From contig CBFFRP010000196.1 in assembly GCA_965644295.1 (NCBI GenBank), positions 1 through 64,000 of the forward strand: a DNA stretch of 64,000 bases, written 5' to 3'. Under the pieces are notes generated by a model, which searched no databases, was not told the DNA's origin, and saw only the letters and a program-made list of their open reading frames with translations. Positions 57,291-64,000 of the stretch are shown piece after piece. Source of the stretch: Paraphysomonas bandaiensis (lineage: Eukaryota > Chrysophyceae). The stretch's first letter is position 1; each line of letters begins with the position of its first letter. The position numbers and the translations under genes were made by a program.

Positions 57291-58110
57291 AAATTCAGTG
57301 CCGAAATCAGCACCACACATTCAAGGGGATCGTTTGCGTCAGCGAAAGACCAACCGCTGCAACAAGTCTACAGATCAGAGTACATCTTATGGGCCAAACA
57401 TGGTCCGTGCTATTGCAAAACACAAACTGTTAGTTGGTAAAAAGAACATTCTCCAAAGCAAGAGAATGGCCAGAAAAGAGTAATGGCCAATATACACAAA
57501 TTAGGTGATGGTGTATATATACATGCGGTGTTAATGCACAGCATGTTCTAAATCATATGACACATGACAAACAATGCATACGTAAAATACATATGAATAA
57601 TTTTGATATTGTTATGCATGCTATTAGTTGTAATGATATTGATGAACTAACGAATTCATCAAAAAGTGTACAAGATGCTATCTCAGGTAAACATCAACAG
57701 CAGTGGATCAACACCATAAACAGAGAAATATCCACTCTGCAAAGAAAACGATATGGCCTAATCGTCAGCAGCTCAGGAAGCAGTATGGCTACGCTCTTTA
57801 TATCAGAAATTGGTTTCAAACTTCCATTTTCAACAACAATTTGGTCCGATAATAAAGGTGTACTCCAATTATGTTACAATCTTACCCATCACCGCCGTAC
57901 AAAACATATCGCGATTCGATATCACTCTATTCGAGAACATATTTCCGAAACCTATTGACTGTTGATCACATACCTACCAAGTCAAAGTTAGCCGATCTTC
58001 TTACGAAACCACTAGGAGCAACTATCTTCTTCACATTGCGAACTACATTGATGAGAGGAGCTGGGTTGGACTTCCCATCCAGCAACAACAAAATTAACGT
58101 GAAAATATAA
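57291..58110 (+). pseudogene. Ty1/Copia pol relic with internal deletion
   Basis: The frame at 57557-57958 begins like the start of Copia reverse transcriptase (SGKHQQQWINTINREISTLQ) and jumps directly into RNase H (WSDNKGVLQLCYNLTHHRRT, KHIAIRYHSIREHI). The catalytic RT core is missing. After a frameshift near 57945, LLTVDHIPTKSKLADLLTKP completes RNase H. A further frame at 57298-57480 (basic) may be part of the same element. It is defective and no LTRs are evident. Confidence 0.85.
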
Positions 58111-58529
58111 AGTCATTGAGTGCTGTTTATATATCTTTGAGGTGGCTTATTCATAATTTTCTGATGGGAGAGGTAGCAGTGACGTGACCACCAAACGCGT
58201 TTCTACGTGGAAATGTGATTTTCTATAACAGGTAACATACTATATTCAGTATAAACGATCTCTTCTCCTATGCGATATTTTACACTTTATGACAGGGTGA
58301 AAGTGACTGTACACTATTATTCCTAGTCACAGAAAAGAAATTTCAGAGGGAGATGAAACTGTACTTGACTTAATTAATTACACAAGGAAACAACTATAAT
58401 CCTCTCATTCATCCACTCTCCGTTGGGGTTCATAAGTTAAGAGTTATATTCCTGGGGGTGTTGGAAAGGAACACAAAAGAATCATATTATTGAGCTATGG
58501 GATATTTCGACATCGTATCTGCCAAATAT
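58111..58529. other. intergenic, no gene seen
   Basis: This lies downstream of the Copia relic and of the centrin gene's 3' end. It could contain a degraded LTR, but none can be shown. Confidence 0.4.
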
Positions 58530-59114
<585 letters not shown>

Positions 59115-59761
59115 CTTAATATACTTTTCAAATAGGTATGAATAATGTATGAATGAGTGTGTTAATATGGAACAAAAGATGCTTGCAACAGTTTCTTCTT
59201 TTGCATAGATGGCAGTTTTCAAAAAAATGAAATATCTTAAAGAGATTCATTAAGATTTTCATTTTTTTTATTTTGAAAAAAAAATGAGTACCGGTTAGTA
59301 CGTACTTTGATAGGGTGTACAATAACTGTACGATGTACCACAATCATCATGACATACATCTAGAATATGTTACAAATGGAAGGAATGTAGTAATAATTTA
59401 TTACTTCCAATCTTCGAGTTTATTGCCTTAAAATAGCATCTCGAGTGAGGTTATATGGCATCACATACACACATCAGGCATATGAACTGCACCTAAAAGT
59501 AGTATATTTCCAATATATAGATTCTAGCTGGACTAAAAAAACTCCAATTTATACAAAAAAAACTAAATTTTTACGAAAACTTAGATTTATAGACCCCCAA
59601 ATAGCATAACATTTAACTGATATTTACAGTACATACACTACTACTAAGAATTCCTACATACACAACTGCACAGTTGTTTGCATCTACTCGAAGATCATGC
59701 CATGCATTCATATCTCTCTTAACTATCATACCAGTTGACCCTATAGAGGTATATGTAGAAT
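59115..59761. other. bidirectional promoter region, centrin and tubulin acetyltransferase
   Basis: A 650-bp AT-rich spacer between two divergent cilium/centriole genes. It has poly-A/T runs and no gene. Co-regulation from this shared region is an attractive inference. Confidence 0.4.
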
Positions 59762-60651
<890 letters not shown>

Positions 60652-61034
60652 ATACTTACGCGATATTGCAGTACTAGAAATAGTTTGCCAATGTAACATG
60701 CAGATGATGTAATGTGGTGGCTACAGTTTCTGATCGCCGCGCGGTGCTACTTTATCATCAGGAACTTGAAATGAAGATAACTGTTGTTATTAAATAATAG
60801 TAATTTTCGACTACTTATAAAAATCAGCATGGAGGAGTGACACTTTTTTAGAGGTATAAAGTTTAGAAAATAGAAATAAATTGTATGTCAATAAAATATA
60901 TCTTTCAGTTCGCTTACCCTTCGTATTCTTATGTATACTGAGGCTAGCGGCACAACTACCAATCAATACTTTGTTAACGTTAAGCAGTAGGATATCAGAG
61001 TTAAGTACTAGTTAGTTATATTGTAATGTTACAT
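60652..61034. other. intergenic, no gene seen
   Basis: AT-rich 3' flank of the acetyltransferase gene, leading into repeat C. Confidence 0.4.
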
Positions 61035-61440
61035 TAGTTCTGCCCTCAACAAAGTCGGACTCGCACCTTTTCCTGGTGTTCTGGGGGATAAGTACCGGAG
61101 AGATTCTCTCTGGGAAACTAACGTGAGCCGCAAATATAGTCAGCAGATAATGTTCTGCCCACTCATAGCCGAATGCTTTTGTGGTACAAGGGACACCAAT
61201 AAGTGTCACTTGTGTAGACGTCTTTGGGCCTGACGAATAAACGGGCATCCGAAAATGGGCCCACCACAAGGGCATCCGGGACAGGGCCCACCTGAAGGGT
61301 AACCGTGGTATTGGGCTGCCTGCTGAAGTCAAGCATCCGGGATGTTCACCTCAAGGACTCAGAACGGAGCGAAGCGGTTGCACCTTGGTGCCTGCGGCGA
61401 CGCACAAGCAGCTTTCGTAGCGTTAAATAGTTGGATAATA
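61035..61440 (+). repeat. dispersed repeat C, copy 3
   Basis: The most complete copy: CCTCAACAAAGTCGGACTCG, GATAAGTACCGGAGA, TTCTGCCCACTCATAGCCGA, GGCATCCG units three times, CTGCTGAAGTCAAGCATCC and GCGACGCACAAGCAGCTTTC. It runs into the left arm of the small foldback at 61376. Confidence 0.75.
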
Positions 61441-61664
61441 GAGTTTGTACTGATTAGTTACAGGTAGAAGTCTAACTAGGTTGAGTAGTGAATGTCTGAT
61501 TATTTAGCAATAGGCGTTGAGACCTTGCAGCAATTAGTGGCTAGAAGAATGCTAGTCATACTAGTTAGACCACTACCCGTAACTAATCAATACAAACTCT
61601 TTTATCCTACTATTTAACGCTACGAAAGCTGCTTGTGCGTCGCCGCAAGCACCAAGGTGCAACC
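61376..61664. repeat. foldback with 103-bp arms
   Basis: Arms 61376-61478 and 61562-61664 are reverse complements without indels (positions sum to 123,040), at about 90% identity, separated by an 83-bp loop. Both arms contain GCACAAGCAGCTTTCGTAGC, a block of repeat C. After 61700 comes the edge motif TTTTAACGCCTATTGCTAAT. Confidence 0.85.
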
Positions 61665-62074
61665 ACTTCCGTTCAACTAGGTTGACTAGCATTCATCTAG
61701 CTACTAAATCGGTGCAGGCTTTTAACGCCTATTGCTAATAATAAGACTTTCAATATATCATTAGACGAAGCCACTTATTCTCGTTCAACTGCTACCTCTG
61801 GTGGAAATTCGAGTAAGTGGACACTGGAATCGACCCCTCAACAAAGTTGGACTCACACCTTTTCAATAAAATACTTTCAATATATACATTAGTTCTGTCA
61901 CTTAAACGCTCCTTGCTAATGATAAGACATTCACTACTATTGTTTTGGTAATGTATAAACTTGATATAGATCCCTACAGAAAAGATTCAAACTATAAAAC
62001 TTCTGTATACGAGTAACTATTTATCAAGCATGCAATCATTGGCAAATGGTTTCCTTCAGTATAATAAATAGATG
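61665..62074. other. repeat C fragments
   Basis: It contains a piece of repeat C near 61846 (CCTCAACAAAGTTGGACTCA) and two edge motifs (61718, 61904). A short sequence near 62010-62060 is shared with 32540-32585. No gene. Confidence 0.5.
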
Positions 62075-62328
62075 ATCTTAGTAATAGTAAAACAATGTTG
62101 CGATTATTAGAGTGTAAAGTGATGAACACAATAAGGTAGAAAAGAGAATAATAATGCAGAACATAACTATCACACAACGGAATAATTTGAAGTGTAACTG
62201 ATAATGACGATCATTATGATGACGATCATGTATCTTCAACAGATACTCTCTCAAATTCAGTTCATGATATATTTCATTGAACATTATAAGTCACAGTTAC
62301 AATCTTGTATTAAGCTGAATTCTAATAA
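62075..62328 (+). repeat. dispersed repeat B, copy 3
   Basis: First of two tandem copies of repeat B. It shares AAAGTGATGAACACAATAAG, GTAACTGATAATGACGATCA and CAACAGATACTCTC with the other copies. Confidence 0.75.
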
Positions 62329-62344
62329 GTTATATTGCTTTCAA

Positions 62345-62612
62345 TGCAGATTTAAGTTTAGTAATAGTAAGTATAATGTTGTGATTATTATTAGAGTGTA
62401 ATGTGATGAACACAGTAATTTAGAATAGTGAATAATAATGCAGAACATAACTATCGCACACAGCGGAATAGTTAGAAGTATAACTGACAATGACGATCGT
62501 TATGATGACGATCAAGTATCCTCAACAGATACAATTATTATTTCAGTTCATGATATGCTTCATTGAACATTATATTTCACATATACTATCTTATATTAAG
62601 ATGAATCCTAAT
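62345..62612 (+). repeat. dispersed repeat B, copy 4
   Basis: Second tandem copy, directly after copy 3, ending ATCTTATATTAAGATGAATC. The tandem arrangement is unique to this locus in the window. Confidence 0.75.
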
Positions 62613-63005
62613 AAAATCTTCATGCACATACGCATGTGCGATCAGAAACAGACTTGTTAAAAATGTATGGTAGAAAAGTGGTTCTATTTTCTGGAATGTC
62701 AAGGATGCTTAACAAGGGTTCGCCAATCACTATATATTCTATATATATATACCAGAGGATATTATTCTACTCTTGTGACTACTGCATGTGTTATCCGTAG
62801 AGTTGATGTAGAAAAACATATATGAGAGTAAGTCGCTCTTATTGAAATAAACATTATGCACTATTATTTACTGGTGATTTCTACATCACTTATATTTTAA
62901 AAAATGCTCAGATTAAACCTGTGTAGCACAGTATAAAACAATAACTTCCTGAGCATTTATAGCCTGCTATATCATGTAGCCCTACGAATATAGCCTTTGA
63001 AATAA
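62613..63005. other. intergenic, no gene seen
   Basis: AT-rich 3' flank of the gene cut by the right window edge. Confidence 0.4.
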
Positions 63006-64000
63006 TTAACACTCACTTAGAGAACATTTGTGGCACAACACACATGGTGAAACCACACTGCTGTATGTGTTGGGCATATCGAATGTATACATAAATTTCT
63101 CGTCATCAGAGTATATCCATACACTCTTACTGTGCTCGTGTAAGCATGTAAGATGCAGTTGAAGTTGGATAGAAGGAATTGTGTCATTTTGTGGCCAAGC
63201 ACACTTAAAATAAAAATTTTGTACTTTTGCGTCGTAATACCATCCTCTTGTGGAACCACAGCCATCAAGACCAACACTGAAGTCATGTGCTATATCCCGC
63301 AAATTTACTTTGAGATCTAAGGATGGCCATGGCTGACATGGGAGCAAAACGCCTTTCTCAAGTTGATTGTTTACAGGACTTCTATATCGTGGAAAGTTGT
63401 CCACAAATATAGTTGGTAGCAGACCAGCGTCGTACAGTATCGTCGAAATGGGCTCAATATCCCAGTCGAAAGAACACTTCAAACTGAAAGCGTGTCTGGA
63501 GTGTAGCATCTTTGCGCGTTTCATGTGTGTCATTGAAGGCGTCATTACTTGGCCAGCGGTATTAGTAGGAGATTGAGGAAATCGAGAATGGATACTCCCG
63601 TTTCTGCGGAAAGAGAACTCATTACTGGATGTGCTGGAAACGCGAAACTGCTTGCGAAACACTTTATTTTCACACAATACGCGTTCAAAACAGCACCATA
63701 GTCTACATCCCTGAACAAGTTCCTTGGATGCACACACCGTCGAACATAAATCTTCTACAGGGCGTCCCCCAGAGTATAGCTCACAGAGACGCAGGAGTCC
63801 ATACGAGAGTTTCAAGTCGATGTGTTCCATATCCGAAACTGGAGCAGTTTTACATTCAACCGTATGCTGCAAGCCGTCTGTTGGATAATACGTCATCATA
63901 TTAGTACACCGATAGAGTACACTATCCATATTCCATATTATCTTGCGCAACCTTTCGTCCTGAGCATTCCCCTGGGTATATGGAATACAGCAGCAGTCTA
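63006..64000 (-). CDS. hypothetical protein, 5' end beyond window
   Basis: The minus-strand frame is open from the window's right edge to a TGA at 63006, at least 330 codons. It has no membrane helix in the visible part, but it is rich in Cys and His (CCFERVLCENKVF, SPCVLCHKCSLSEC at the very end) and in aromatic residues (GLDGCGSTRGWYYDAKVQNF, KCAWPQNDT). No family is recognised. The final CxxCHKC could bind a metal. The true start and any upstream exons lie outside the window. Confidence 0.65.
   Translation of the reverse strand, partial: DCCCIPYTQGNAQDERLRKIIWNMDSVLYRCTNMMTYYPTDGLQHTVECKTAPVSDMEHIDLKLSYGLLRLCELYSGGRPVEDLCSTVCASKELVQGCRLWCCFERVLCENKVFRKQFRVSSTSSNEFSFRRNGSIHSRFPQSPTNTAGQVMTPSMTHMKRAKMLHSRHAFSLKCSFDWDIEPISTILYDAGLLPTIFVDNFPRYRSPVNNQLEKGVLLPCQPWPSLDLKVNLRDIAHDFSVGLDGCGSTRGWYYDAKVQNFYFKCAWPQNDTIPSIQLQLHLTCLHEHSKSVWIYSDDEKFMYTFDMPNTYSSVVSPCVLCHKCSLSEC

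Overview
This is nuclear DNA of a unicellular, probably flagellated eukaryote. The genes are split by many very short GT-AG introns (mostly 43-62 nt, a few of 74-155 nt). The standard genetic code is used, with TAA, TAG and TGA all ending genes. Intergenic DNA is AT-rich and full of CATA-type microsatellites and dispersed repeats. Centrin, an alpha-tubulin acetyltransferase, a trichohyalin-like coiled-coil protein and an IQ/WW/B-box protein all point to a lineage with basal bodies and cilia. The ankyrin type (GHLDVLKWLRSQDPPCPW) is, to my knowledge, common in stramenopiles and other chromist algae. A stramenopile-like protist is my best guess, but the sequence alone does not settle it.

Layout. 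0.4-4 kb: a decayed leucine-rich gene and a predicted permuted papain-fold hydrolase. 4-9 kb: a 460-bp CATA microsatellite upstream of an FG-GAP (integrin-alpha-like) membrane protein, then repeats. 9-13 kb: a 1353-aa coiled-coil protein. 14-16 kb: a membrane-anchored protein with two ChW-like repeats. 18-21 kb: the IQ/WW/B-box protein. 22-24 kb: a TRIM-like RING/B-box protein. 25-26 kb: a four-helix membrane protein. 26-28.8 kb: repeats and a cluster of strong hairpins. 28.8-34.6 kb: a TPH-like coiled-coil protein, a small secreted protein and a two-exon sulfotransferase. 35.6-39.1 kb: an 11-exon acidic/proline-rich protein. 39.7-40.6 kb: a terminal-inverted-repeat element. 41-42 kb: a PLAC8 protein. 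42.2-45.2 kb: a foldback element with two nearly identical 1,111-bp arms. 45.7-48 kb: a PPEF-type phosphatase. 49-51 kb: two satellite arrays beside a recombinase-like gene. 51.5-53.2 kb: a GILT thiol reductase with a 500-bp microsatellite directly upstream. 53.4-58.1 kb: an F-box-like/ankyrin gene between two Copia relics. 58.5-60.7 kb: centrin and alpha-tubulin acetyltransferase. 61-62.6 kb: dispersed repeats. 63-64 kb: a gene cut by the window edge.

Sixteen multi-exon or single-exon models were joined by hand; each joined CDS is a multiple of three and keeps one open frame. There are no operons. Functional links are by theme: cilium/centriole (centrin, tubulin acetyltransferase, TPH-like, possibly the two large coiled-coil/IQ proteins), calcium signalling (centrin, PPEF, IQ motifs), and the cell surface or secretory route (FG-GAP, ChW-like, tetraspan, GILT, sulfotransferase, small secreted protein).

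The most unusual things are the 3-kb foldback element with a 4-bp target duplication, the hairpin cluster at 28.1 kb, a rise in GC-ending codons from 5' to 3' within many genes, and odd splice structures (an ATG-only exon and a 10-nt exon).
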